DNA from: Candidatus Thorarchaeota archaeon
GTDB taxonomy: Archaea > Asgardarchaeota > Thorarchaeia > Thorarchaeales > Thorarchaeaceae
Direction: 5' to 3'
NCBI GenBank assembly: GCA_016840385.1
Contig: JAEOSL010000167.1
Location: 1 to 5,278, forward strand
DNA: 5,278 bases
How positions within the stretch are numbered: position 1 is the first letter of the stretch; the number at the start of each line of letters is the position of its first letter. Shown here in pieces: positions 1 to 5,278 of the stretch. The notes below the pieces were generated by a model, which was not told the DNA's origin, ran no database searches, and was given only the letters and a program-made list of their open reading frames with translations. The position numbers and the translations under genes were made by a program.

Positions 1-1
1 C

Positions 2-346
2 TATGAGGGCTACTTGAGTATACGAGCCCTTCGATGTTATGGCGATTACATGCTAGGGCATCAAATTCAAGCAGATGGGACACGTCGCGATAGTGATAAC
101 TGGCAAAAAGGAATGCCGCTAGAAGTCTATATGAAGTCCCTAGTCCGACACACCTTTGATGCTATGGCAATAGGTCGTGGCATCAAAACAATCGACGTTA
201 AGGATGACCATGAGGTTGTTATTGAAGAAGCTCTTTGTGGAGTTATCTTCAATGCCTTTGGTTATCTCCACGAGTTTCTCAAAATCCAGGAGGAAGACAC
301 TGATGACATACGACCTACCGACGACACCGAAACCGACGGCTTCTGA
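2..346 (+). CDS. Small phage protein resembling the DUF5664 / dATP-dGTP diphosphohydrolase N-terminal group, 5'-partial
   Basis: The frame is open to the left edge of the window (it reads Y-E-G-Y-L-S-I-R), so the true start probably lies upstream. The TTG at 14 is only an in-frame codon, not a supported start. The visible part of about 114 residues is soluble and mainly helical, with no signal peptide or membrane segment. Recognisable pieces are HQIQADG, then DNWQKGMP, then a KSLVRHTFDAM helix, then EEALCGVIFNAFGYLHE. An order of D-N-W-x-x-G, R-H-x-x-D and a late C/N-containing helix is, from memory, typical of small phage proteins of the DUF5664 type, some of which are annotated as dATP/dGTP diphosphohydrolases. 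Family membership is inferred from motif resemblance, and catalytic activity is not demonstrated. It overlaps the next gene by 44 bases, which suggests translational coupling in a nucleotide-metabolism run. Confidence 0.8.
   Translation, partial: YEGYLSIRALRCYGDYMLGHQIQADGTRRDSDNWQKGMPLEVYMKSLVRHTFDAMAIGRGIKTIDVKDDHEVVIEEALCGVIFNAFGYLHEFLKIQEEDTDDIRPTDDTETDGF
288..293 (+). promoter_or_regulatory. Ribosome binding site for the MazG-like gene
   Basis: AGGAGG lies 9 bases before the ATG at 303 and inside the end of the upstream gene. It decides the start: the same frame is open upstream to an ATG at 177, but only the ATG at 303 has a consensus site at proper distance. Confidence 0.85.
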
Positions 347-635
347 ACTAATTAAGAAGATGGACGCCCAGGAAATGCGTCCGCCTCTTGCTAGTTTTGC
401 CAACTACATGGAAGCCGTTCTCAAAGAGAATGATCACAGAGGTGGTTGGAATACCATCGAAGTAGATGAACTATTCCGACGTCTTGAAGTTCAAACTCAA
501 AGACTCGGTAAGGCTATGCCGATAGGACAGCTTTACAACATCCGTAAGGAATGTGCTGACATTGCGAATTTCGCTATGATGATTTACGACAGGGCTACAG
601 CAGAACCTGATGGAATCGTAGGAGTTGATGTCTAA
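303..635 (+). CDS. MazG-like phage protein with incomplete metal-binding motif
   Basis: This is a 110-residue soluble, helix-rich protein. The start at 303 is chosen for the AGGAGG 9 bases upstream; starting at 177 would nearly cover the upstream gene. The pattern is F-x-x-Y-M then K-E-N-D-H-R-G-G-W (41-49), a leucine-rich helix (56-71), and E-C-A-D-I-A-N-F-A-M-M-I (83-94). This matches small phage proteins related to the all-alpha MazG-type NTP pyrophosphohydrolases, which bind metal through ExxE, 12-28 residues, ExxD. The second half is intact (E83, D86). In the first half the aligned positions appear to be Q64 and R67, 16 residues before E83. Hydrolase activity is therefore doubtful, and a regulatory or altered-substrate role is possible. 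Family placement is from motif resemblance only. It overlaps the exonuclease gene by one base and the preceding gene by 44 bases. Confidence 0.85.
   Translation: MTYDLPTTPKPTASELIKKMDAQEMRPPLASFANYMEAVLKENDHRGGWNTIEVDELFRRLEVQTQRLGKAMPIGQLYNIRKECADIANFAMMIYDRATAEPDGIVGVDV
620..624 (+). promoter_or_regulatory. Ribosome binding site for the exonuclease
   Basis: AGGAG lies 10 bases before the ATG at 635, within the last codons of the upstream gene. Together with the TAATG stop/start junction it supports coupled translation and this start. Confidence 0.75.
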
Positions 636-1240
636 TGCCAAATCTTATCCACCTCAACGGCAACCAGTTGTGTGCGATCGACGTAGAAACAACTGGTCTA
701 ATCCCATTTCATCATGAAATTGTTGAAGTGTGTTTTCTACCACTCGATAGCAATTATGAGGTACGAAAGGACATCCCGCCTTTTGATGTAAAACTTAGAG
801 TTGAACATGAGGATCGTATCGAATGGGAAGCCTTCCGTGTCACGAAGATTGATTTCTTCAAGCATCAACAAGTATCAATGGATAAGTGGACAGCCGGTGA
901 CTTATTTGAGCAATGGATAACCAAATTCAATCTCAAGTTCAATAAGAGGATTAGCCCACTGGCACACAACTGGGTATTTGACCAGATGTTCATTCGAGAT
1001 TGGTTAGGTAATGGCGTGTATGAGGATCATATCGACGGCCGTTATCGTGACACTATGTCCGTGTCACTGTATTTGAACGACAAAGCTGATCGGGAAGCGG
1101 AGCAACTCCCGTTTGCTAAAAATAACCTTCCATGGTTAGCCAAGCAATTAAATATCCCCCATCACGGAGCACACAGTGCATTGGGGGATTGTATAGTAAC
1201 TGCCCAAATTTACAAACGTTTTGTGCAATCGATGATATGA
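635..1240 (+). CDS. DEDDh-family 3'-5' exonuclease (DnaQ / RNase T-like fold)
   Basis: This 201-residue protein consists of little more than one exonuclease domain. All catalytic motifs of the DEDDh superfamily are visible. Exo I is A-I-D-V-E-T-T-G-L with D16 and E18. Exo II is L-A-H-N-W-V-F-D with D116. Exo III is H-S-A-L-G-D with H180 and D185. The R-D-T at 138-140 between Exo II and Exo III also fits the family. These residues bind two metal ions and remove nucleotides from 3' ends of DNA or RNA. No polymerase domain is attached, so it is a stand-alone enzyme. Proofreading in trans, recombination end-processing, or nucleotide recycling from host nucleic acid are all possible, and the sequence does not choose among them. 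Its start overlaps the MazG-like stop (TAATG), and its own stop overlaps the HNH start (ATGA). Its 3' end carries two RNA hairpins. Confidence 0.93.
   Translation: MPNLIHLNGNQLCAIDVETTGLIPFHHEIVEVCFLPLDSNYEVRKDIPPFDVKLRVEHEDRIEWEAFRVTKIDFFKHQQVSMDKWTAGDLFEQWITKFNLKFNKRISPLAHNWVFDQMFIRDWLGNGVYEDHIDGRYRDTMSVSLYLNDKADREAEQLPFAKNNLPWLAKQLNIPHHGAHSALGDCIVTAQIYKRFVQSMI
1154..1189 (+). other. GC-rich hairpin inside the exonuclease 3' end
   Basis: ATCCCCCA (1154-1161) pairs perfectly with TGGGGGAT (1182-1189). Inside it GCAC (1169-1172) pairs with GTGC (1176-1179) across a 3-base loop, ACA. The element overlaps the codons of the Exo III active-site motif and ends 47 bases before the HNH start. No T-run follows, so it is not a canonical terminator. 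A role in RNA stability, processing or translation of the HNH gene is conjecture, and the codons alone may explain part of it. Confidence 0.45.
1212..1224 (+). other. Small hairpin just before the HNH start codon
   Basis: ACAAA (1212-1216) and TTTGT (1220-1224) can pair around a CGT loop, ending 12 bases before the ATG at 1237. This is where a Shine-Dalgarno sequence would normally lie, and none is visible. The stem is AT-rich and weak. Confidence 0.3.
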
Positions 1241-1677
1241 TACTTTCAACAAAACAGAAATGGAACTTCCGTAAGAAGTTCGACAAACTTGGACCTGATG
1301 ACTGTTGGGAATGGTCGGCCAGTACACGTAATGGGTACGGTGCATTCCAGATTGCTAGAAAAATGGAACAAACTCACAGAGTATCATTCTTTCTTGAACA
1401 CAACTACTTACCTGAGTTTGTACTTCATACTTGTGACAACAGAATATGTGTTAATCCTAATCATTTGTATGATGGTACTGAAAGTCAAAATCGTATTGAT
1501 CGATCTCAACGTGGCCCACTTCATACAAAACAGAAATTAACACCAGATGATATCCGAGAAATACGTTATCTTCTTGCTCTTGGACTTACACAAAGATCAA
1601 TAGCTAGGCGTTTTGATGTCAGTAATGTTGCCATCAGTCACATCAATACAGGTAAAACCTGGAGTCATATAATCTAG
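1237..1677 (+). CDS. Free-standing HNH endonuclease with C-terminal helix-turn-helix (homing-endonuclease type)
   Basis: This 146-residue protein is of the phage HNH_3 type. Residues 23-37 hold C-W-E-W then N-G-Y-G-A-F. Residues 47-81 hold the nuclease core: H-R-V-S-F at 47-51, V-L-H-T-C-D-N with H64, C-V-N-P-N-H-L with N73 and H76, and the trailing G-T. A further conserved N85 and D88 follow. Residues 101-146 (K-L-T-P-D-D-I-R-E-I-R through S-I-A-R-R-F to G-K-T-W-S-H-I) form a helix-turn-helix resembling the DNA-binding tail of these enzymes. The family makes nicks or breaks at specific sites and spreads its own gene. The ATG at 1237 overlaps the exonuclease stop as ATGA and no Shine-Dalgarno is visible, so translation probably depends on re-initiation. 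The frame stays open upstream to 1132, but that part overlaps the exonuclease. It is not inside an intron, and the exonuclease is intact. Its cleavage site is unknown. Confidence 0.92.
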   Translation: MILSTKQKWNFRKKFDKLGPDDCWEWSASTRNGYGAFQIARKMEQTHRVSFFLEHNYLPEFVLHTCDNRICVNPNHLYDGTESQNRIDRSQRGPLHTKQKLTPDDIREIRYLLALGLTQRSIARRFDVSNVAISHINTGKTWSHII

Positions 1678-1785
1678 TGCCCAGTGCCCAGGACTCAAAA
1701 GCGACGTTGCTAATTTGATCAATGAATGTACAGCATACCGCCATGAGCAATGTTGCCCTGACATAGGAAAGCTGGGTACTGGGCA
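1678..1785 (+). repeat. Nested inverted repeat / structured RNA at the convergent gene junction
   Basis: Outer stem: TGCCCAGTGCCCAG (1678-1691) pairs with CTGGGTACTGGGCA (1772-1785), 14 bp with one G-U (1686/1777). Inner stem: GCGACGTTGCT (1701-1711) pairs with AGCAATGTTGC (1746-1756), 11 bp with two G-U pairs (1703/1754 and 1706/1751). The stems are separated by 9 bases on the left and 15 on the right, and the apical loop is 34 bases. All three imperfect pairs are wobble pairs in plus-strand RNA and A-C mismatches in minus-strand RNA. The left arm starts at the base after the HNH stop, and the right arm lies in the last codons of the opposing tail gene. No T-run follows on either strand, so a classical intrinsic terminator is not supported; a factor-dependent end or a 3'-protecting structure is possible. 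Confidence 0.65.
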
Positions 1786-2369
1786 ACAACTCCTGGTGAT
1801 ACTTCTACACCTGGTACAAGACCATTAGGTCCATCAATAGATAGAGAGATGGAATATAAAAGCATCCTGTCGCCAAATGTATTCGTATACCCCCAAGTTG
1901 TTATTTCTGCACTGTATGTCAGTTGATCTGTGTCACCACAAAGAGGTGCATTTTCATCCACCCATAAGGAATCTAAATCTACGGTGAATGTACCAGTCCC
2001 CGTTATTAGATAAGTATCAGTAATAGATCTGATACGATTAGGACCTGATATATGAAATTCATTTTCAAGGGCACTGACAATAAAGTTGCGACTAATATCA
2101 GAATAGCTGTCATCAATCATATGACTTAATCGTAGTATTTCTCCACTATTCATACGATTAGGTGAATTGCATACTGGAAGATCATTCCCCTCAAAGTCCT
2201 CAAGATACGCGTCTTTCTTACTTGATCGAAAGCACGTCCCCGCATGTTCATTTTCAATACCCTGTTCGGGTAAGAAAATGCCCTCTTCGTTTTTGAAGAA
2301 AGTTACAGGCAACGCATCTACGCGAGTGCAAACATTTTCTGGTATTACGTCGCCAGATTTTAGAGCCAT
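1719..2369 (-). CDS. Unrecognised phage virion-type protein downstream of the tail hub
   Basis: I do not recognise a family. From the ATG at 2369 the product has 216 residues, begins M-A-L-K-S-G-D-V-I-P, and has no signal peptide or membrane segment. The second half (about 117-216) alternates short hydrophobic runs with G, T, S and N, as in beta-rich structural proteins, and ends G-G-M-L-Y-I-H. There are five cysteines (14, 46, 67, 144, 203), which is relatively many. The start at 2369 is preferred because AGGTGG lies 4 bases upstream and the overlap with the hub stop is only 10 bases. An upstream ATG at 2390 would add seven residues but has no clear ribosome site. Position directly after the hub in the tail run suggests a tail-tip, fibre or accessory structural protein. 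This is inferred from gene order only. Confidence 0.8.
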   Translation of the reverse strand: MALKSGDVIPENVCTRVDALPVTFFKNEEGIFLPEQGIENEHAGTCFRSSKKDAYLEDFEGNDLPVCNSPNRMNSGEILRLSHMIDDSYSDISRNFIVSALENEFHISGPNRIRSITDTYLITGTGTFTVDLDSLWVDENAPLCGDTDQLTYSAEITTWGYTNTFGDRMLLYSISLSIDGPNGLVPGVEVSPGVVAQYPAFLCQGNIAHGGMLYIH

Positions 2370-5020
2370 ACTGCCACCTGCATTGTCCATTCTTCGAGGA
2401 CATCTGTTTCGCCATCTCCTTCAGGATCGAGATAGGTATTATACGTCACCATAACACCTGTCCCATTTGGGATAGCTTCTTCTGCTGCAAGTTGAAGTTG
2501 TTTCACACCTGATATTATATCACCTTCACCATTCAAACCATTACGATAAATTACAACAGCATATATACCTTCCCCTTCATAACTAGAAACATAGCCGGGG
2601 TATGTTTTCGAGACCACAACTTCATCCTCTGCTTCAACAGGTACAGTAGTTCCTGTAACAGGATCAACATAATACATTGGCGGGTCAACTTCATTGTATA
2701 CCGGTTCCCTACTAAAAGCAGGTTCAGGTTTGGTGTCATCTAAATCTGATGGCGTCCGCTCCCCATGATCCTCACGATTTCTTTCTTCTTCTTCTCTTGC
2801 TTCGTCACCATCAGGCCAATTTGTGGTCATACCACCATTGAGAACATTAGGCAGATTCCCATAGGTAAAATTATCATGCAGATCAAGGTACCCTTGAATC
2901 TCAGCTCCCGGACCATCACCACCTGCTAGTCCAGCATCTTTTTCTGCACTAGTCGGGAATTTGAGTTCAACACTAATATCATGTGGCCATGTGAAATCGT
3001 ATTGTTCCATTGTCCCAAATTTGACTGGCACCCACAGATCGAGTTGTACCTCATTCGCTTTGGAATTGTATGATACACCAGTCACAAGAGACTTGACATC
3101 TGTTTCCGCAACAAAGTTTGAGTCGAAGTCGAGTAGAACAGTGTCGAAGCATTCTGTTGCAAGTTTGTGCAAATAGGTTGTCAATGATAGTTCTTTCCAG
3201 ACATTGGCATAACGTATGATCCAAAATGTAGCAGACTTAACCACTAACTCCTTTATATTGTATATGTAGAAGTCGAAGACACGTTCCTTGGAACCATACT
3301 TTGCAACATTATGACGTAGTATAACACTGTTTTTCTCATTGGCCGCATAGTCTCTCCTCCACTCTGCGATAAATTTCGTGACTAAATCCTCTGTTGATGT
3401 CGTCTTGAGTTCCAATGAGTTGGCTTCAATGTCAGACTCCGTTAGAGTCACGACTGAGTCAACTTCTTTTGACAGATACTTGACATGAAAGGTGCCACCT
3501 TGAATCCAAATTGCACAACGTGACTGGAAAGCCATTTCCTCCAACACCTGCATTATGTTTTTTCTATCAAGGAATGCAAAGTGTGAGGGGTAATTCTCAA
3601 GTTGAGTTGTTGCGAGTGCAAATTCAGTGGCATCATATGATAGATCGGTATATGTGTCAATAAGCCATTCCATAATTGTGATAGTATTTGGGCCGACAGT
3701 TGACGTCAGTGTGATGTAGACATCATTTGAATCATACCCAAGTTCTACGGGTGGATCGAGCAGCGTAAGCATTTGTATATTGTACCCACCTAAAGCTTCC
3801 TCAGAAGAAGTCCAGTGTCTTGGATTGATTAAAACTAGCTTGCCGTCACGATATGCTTTGACATGCAGTATCGTTGATGGGAGCAAGTTTGCAACATACG
3901 TGACATGGTCATTCCCGGCCAGCCTTACTTCTGTCCCTGCATCAACTACCATCAGTCCAAGGTCAGGTGTGTTTTGCTTTATCAGATCAATATAAGTTAT
4001 TGTAGTTGTATCATACGACAAATACGATTGATTGAAACTTGACCATCGCTCTACTCTATTGTAGTCAAGTCGCTCCTTACTTGTATAGACAAAAGTATCA
4101 CCAGTTACCGTTCCATAGAAAAGGGCTCTGTCTAAAATGAGGTAGACAGGTGTACCTTGTGGGAAATTAGATCCATCTGAAAGATAGATGTTGTTACCCC
4201 ATTGAGCCTCTGCAAGATCGACAATGCCCCGCTGATACAATAACTCAGAATGGTGCATCGTCCCCATCTGAGCTTTCGTGTACTCAGTTTGATTTACAAC
4301 ACGTTTGTATCTTTCTTCCTGGCTCAGCCACGGTTCTTCCTCAGAAAGTTCTACATACGCATCCCAATCAAATTCGATTTGACGTAAAAAGAAGTCTGTC
4401 GAAATTTCACTTAGTCCCTGCCATACGGCTTCAGGGTCTTCAAGATACACGGGATTGAGTGATTCGCAAGTGGCCGACTCTTTGAGGTGTGCCCCAGGAA
4501 TGTTTTCAACCGTACCAAAGGCCAGTGGCCAGGCTTTACCAATCAAATGATCTGGTATGTACGGGAAGTTTCCTTCCTCAGGTGAGAATCCAATCTCTTT
4601 ATCTTCGAGCTTGGTCGTTACAGTAAAAGTCAGAGTACGGTCACCCTCTTTCCATGAAATGGGACTATTGATCTGTCCCTCAAAGAGTTGGAACTTCTCG
4701 CCAATAGGCAACCCCTCGAAAAGCTGATAAATCCTAACCGTACGACCGTGAATATCGTTGTTGTTAATTACATCCTTGAGATTGCCAGACACATCAGATA
4801 GAGTGAGGATCACTTGTTGACTCTGGCCTTGACTATCCATCTTGACAATAGATTCGATAGTGCCCATAGCATTGACAACTCCGGGGATTCCCTGGAAGTC
4901 TTTGTCTGCATATTGGTTCCACTGACCATCATCAACCCACTGTACTTCAACAATACAAACGGACTCCGCCCCGTAGTTGTTGTTAATTATAGCAAGAGTA
5001 GCTGGCTGCAAAGTTTTCAT
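2360..5020 (-). CDS. Large phage tail hub / tail-tip structural protein
   Basis: This 886-residue soluble protein has no signal peptide. Residues 1-145 look like the N-terminal domain of siphovirus tail-tip proteins: beta-rich, with Q-V-I-L-T-L-S-D-V-S-G-N (69-80), V-R-I-Y-Q-L-F-E-G (95-103) and F-Q-L-F-E-G-Q-I (110-117). A segment with A-W-P-L-A-F-G-T-V (163-171) follows, a pattern common in phage hub proteins before an insertion. Residues 445-690 contain L-D-R-K-N-I-M-Q-V-L-E-E-M-A-F (484-498) and A-I-W-I-Q-G-G (503-509), resembling the hub part of lambda J-like proteins. Residues 736-765 are a strongly charged, Glu/Arg-rich hinge. Residues 770-886 form a separate beta-rich C-terminal domain. 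A role at the tail tip in host contact or DNA passage is inferred from this layout and the tail-gene context. The start overlaps the upstream stop as ATGA and has AAGGAA 7 bases before it. Confidence 0.85.
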   Translation of the reverse strand: MKTLQPATLAIINNNYGAESVCIVEVQWVDDGQWNQYADKDFQGIPGVVNAMGTIESIVKMDSQGQSQQVILTLSDVSGNLKDVINNNDIHGRTVRIYQLFEGLPIGEKFQLFEGQINSPISWKEGDRTLTFTVTTKLEDKEIGFSPEEGNFPYIPDHLIGKAWPLAFGTVENIPGAHLKESATCESLNPVYLEDPEAVWQGLSEISTDFFLRQIEFDWDAYVELSEEEPWLSQEERYKRVVNQTEYTKAQMGTMHHSELLYQRGIVDLAEAQWGNNIYLSDGSNFPQGTPVYLILDRALFYGTVTGDTFVYTSKERLDYNRVERWSSFNQSYLSYDTTTITYIDLIKQNTPDLGLMVVDAGTEVRLAGNDHVTYVANLLPSTILHVKAYRDGKLVLINPRHWTSSEEALGGYNIQMLTLLDPPVELGYDSNDVYITLTSTVGPNTITIMEWLIDTYTDLSYDATEFALATTQLENYPSHFAFLDRKNIMQVLEEMAFQSRCAIWIQGGTFHVKYLSKEVDSVVTLTESDIEANSLELKTTSTEDLVTKFIAEWRRDYAANEKNSVILRHNVAKYGSKERVFDFYIYNIKELVVKSATFWIIRYANVWKELSLTTYLHKLATECFDTVLLDFDSNFVAETDVKSLVTGVSYNSKANEVQLDLWVPVKFGTMEQYDFTWPHDISVELKFPTSAEKDAGLAGGDGPGAEIQGYLDLHDNFTYGNLPNVLNGGMTTNWPDGDEAREEEERNREDHGERTPSDLDDTKPEPAFSREPVYNEVDPPMYYVDPVTGTTVPVEAEDEVVVSKTYPGYVSSYEGEGIYAVVIYRNGLNGEGDIISGVKQLQLAAEEAIPNGTGVMVTYNTYLDPEGDGETDVLEEWTMQVAVWL
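2374..2379 (-). promoter_or_regulatory. Ribosome binding site favouring the start at 2369
   Basis: On the minus strand AGGTGG precedes ATG at 2369 with a short 4-base spacer. It lies inside the last codons of the hub gene. The spacing is tighter than ideal, so the start choice is probable rather than certain. Confidence 0.45.
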
Positions 5021-5278
5021 ACTAGGGTTCCTTGGAATTCAAGCGATGCGGAGTGTCCACAGCCGCTGTATTTCTCTTCTGCTACTTGAGCCGCTGGGGT
5101 CAAAATCACACCCCGCCACTGTCTTGATTCATGGTCCAAGTAACCAACCTCTTGGCCGAGAGAGTCTTCAAGAAACTGGAGTAATGCGACACGGTCTACA
5201 TTCGGTAGATAGGAGAAAGTCATCTTCAGTCGCTGGGCACTGGGCCATGTTGACTCACGAAATATCTGAAGTGTACCT
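5017..5278 (-). CDS. Phage tail protein, C-terminal part (5'-partial)
   Basis: The frame is open to the right window edge, so the N-terminus is outside; the internal ATG at 5223 is not a likely start. The visible 86 residues read from G-T-L-Q-I-F-R-E-S-T-W-P through L-K-M-T-F-S-Y-L-P, then a helix R-V-A-L-L-Q-F-L-E-D-S-L-G, then V-G-Y-L-D-H-E-S-R-Q-W-R-G-V-I-L-T-P, ending S-L-E-F-Q-G-T-L-V. The D-H-x-x-R-x-W-x-G-x-I-x-x-P stretch followed by a final beta strand pair resembles C-termini of small siphovirus tail proteins encoded just before the hub. The family is not identified with certainty. Its stop overlaps the hub start by four bases (ATGA), so both are probably translated together as part of one late tail operon. 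A 17-base stretch near its visible upstream end is shared with the repeat near 1679-1695. Confidence 0.8.
   Translation of the reverse strand, partial: GTLQIFRESTWPSAQRLKMTFSYLPNVDRVALLQFLEDSLGQEVGYLDHESRQWRGVILTPAAQVAEEKYSGCGHSASLEFQGTLV
5028..5033 (-). promoter_or_regulatory. Ribosome binding site of the tail hub gene
   Basis: On the minus strand AAGGAA lies 7 bases before the ATG at 5020, inside the end of the preceding tail gene. It supports the 886-residue start together with the ATGA junction. Confidence 0.65.
5228..5245. repeat. Distant inverted near-copy of the repeat arm behind the HNH gene
   Basis: AGTCGCTGGGCACTGGGC here equals the reverse complement of 1679-1695 except for one extra G at 5232, giving 17 matching bases. 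The core GCTGGGCACTGGGC (5232-5245) also matches 1771-1784 in direct orientation with one difference. The stretch is coding in the tail gene (W-P-S-A-Q-R-L). The core is itself a near-tandem of a 7-base unit, which makes chance resemblance more likely than for a complex sequence. Confidence 0.5.

Noticed and set aside
1132..1236. Longer version of the HNH gene starting at ATG 1132
   Set aside because: The extra 35 codons overlap the conserved Exo III region of the exonuclease in another frame and resemble no HNH N-terminus. The ATGA junction at 1237 gives a complete domain.
1678..1718. Classical rho-independent bidirectional terminator between the convergent genes
   Set aside because: The gap alone forms only a weak stem (AGC/GCT with CAAA/TTTG and a bulge). 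No T-run follows on either strand. The stronger structure needs the right arm inside the tail gene.
2032..2162. Direct repeat ATACGATTAGG at 2032-2042 and 2152-2162, exactly 120 bases apart
   Set aside because: Both encode P-N-R plus M or I in frame, but the residues around them do not align as a 40-residue internal duplication. An 11-base match is likely by chance in this length.
2360..2390. Programmed frameshift joining the hub to the 216-residue protein
   Set aside because: No slippery heptamer was seen in the overlap, the downstream gene has its own ATG with a purine-rich site, and the hub ends with an ordinary stop.
2961..3176. Plus-strand open frames inside the hub gene (here, 3780-3995 and 4814-5089)
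   Set aside because: They lie wholly or mostly opposite the long tail coding frame, have no ribosome sites that I can see, and read as low-complexity Ser/Thr/Leu shadows.
4521..4533. GCCAGTGGCCAGG, looking like another member of the GCCCAGTGCCCAG family
   Set aside because: It has two differences within 13 bases after shifting, and it is explained by the conserved A-W-P-L-A-F-G codons of the hub protein.
5017..5223. Complete small gene of 68 residues starting at 5223
   Set aside because: The frame continues open to the window edge with protein-like sequence (S-T-W-P-S-A-Q-R-L), and no ribosome site precedes 5223, so it is the end of a longer gene.

Overview
The window reads as a piece of a tailed bacteriophage (or prophage) genome. 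The genes are tightly packed with 1- to 10-base overlaps. A tail-tip type structural protein sits beside small nucleotide-metabolism-like genes, a lone DEDDh exonuclease and a free-standing HNH endonuclease. A long tail-hub protein followed by further tail genes suggests a long-tailed (siphovirus-like) phage of a bacterium. Base composition is moderately AT-rich by eye. Nothing in the sequence identifies the host.

Left part (1-1677, plus strand): four genes in one translationally coupled run. The first is the 3' end of a DUF5664-like small protein (2-346). The second is a 110-residue MazG-like protein with a degraded metal motif (303-635). The third is a DEDDh 3'-5' exonuclease (635-1240). 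The last is an HNH endonuclease with a C-terminal helix-turn-helix (1237-1677). Their starts overlap the preceding stops or sit just before them. Two have strong Shine-Dalgarno sequences; the HNH gene has none and instead lies behind two RNA hairpins.

Right part (1719-5278, minus strand): three tail genes transcribed towards the left part. The 3' end of a tail protein (5017-5278) overlaps by an ATGA junction with a large tail hub/tip protein of 886 residues (2360-5020). This overlaps by about 10 bases with an unrecognised 216-residue protein (1719-2369) that is probably also a virion component.

The two modules converge with only 41 bases between stop codons. The most unusual feature is here: a nested inverted repeat (1678-1785) with stems of 14 and 11 bp. 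It pairs without mismatch only in plus-strand RNA, because all three imperfect pairs are G-U. Its right arm is coding sequence of the tail gene. Its left arm, directly behind the HNH stop, also nearly matches 17 bases of the far tail gene at 5228-5245 in inverted orientation. No tRNA, CRISPR array, promoter, insertion sequence or attachment site could be supported.
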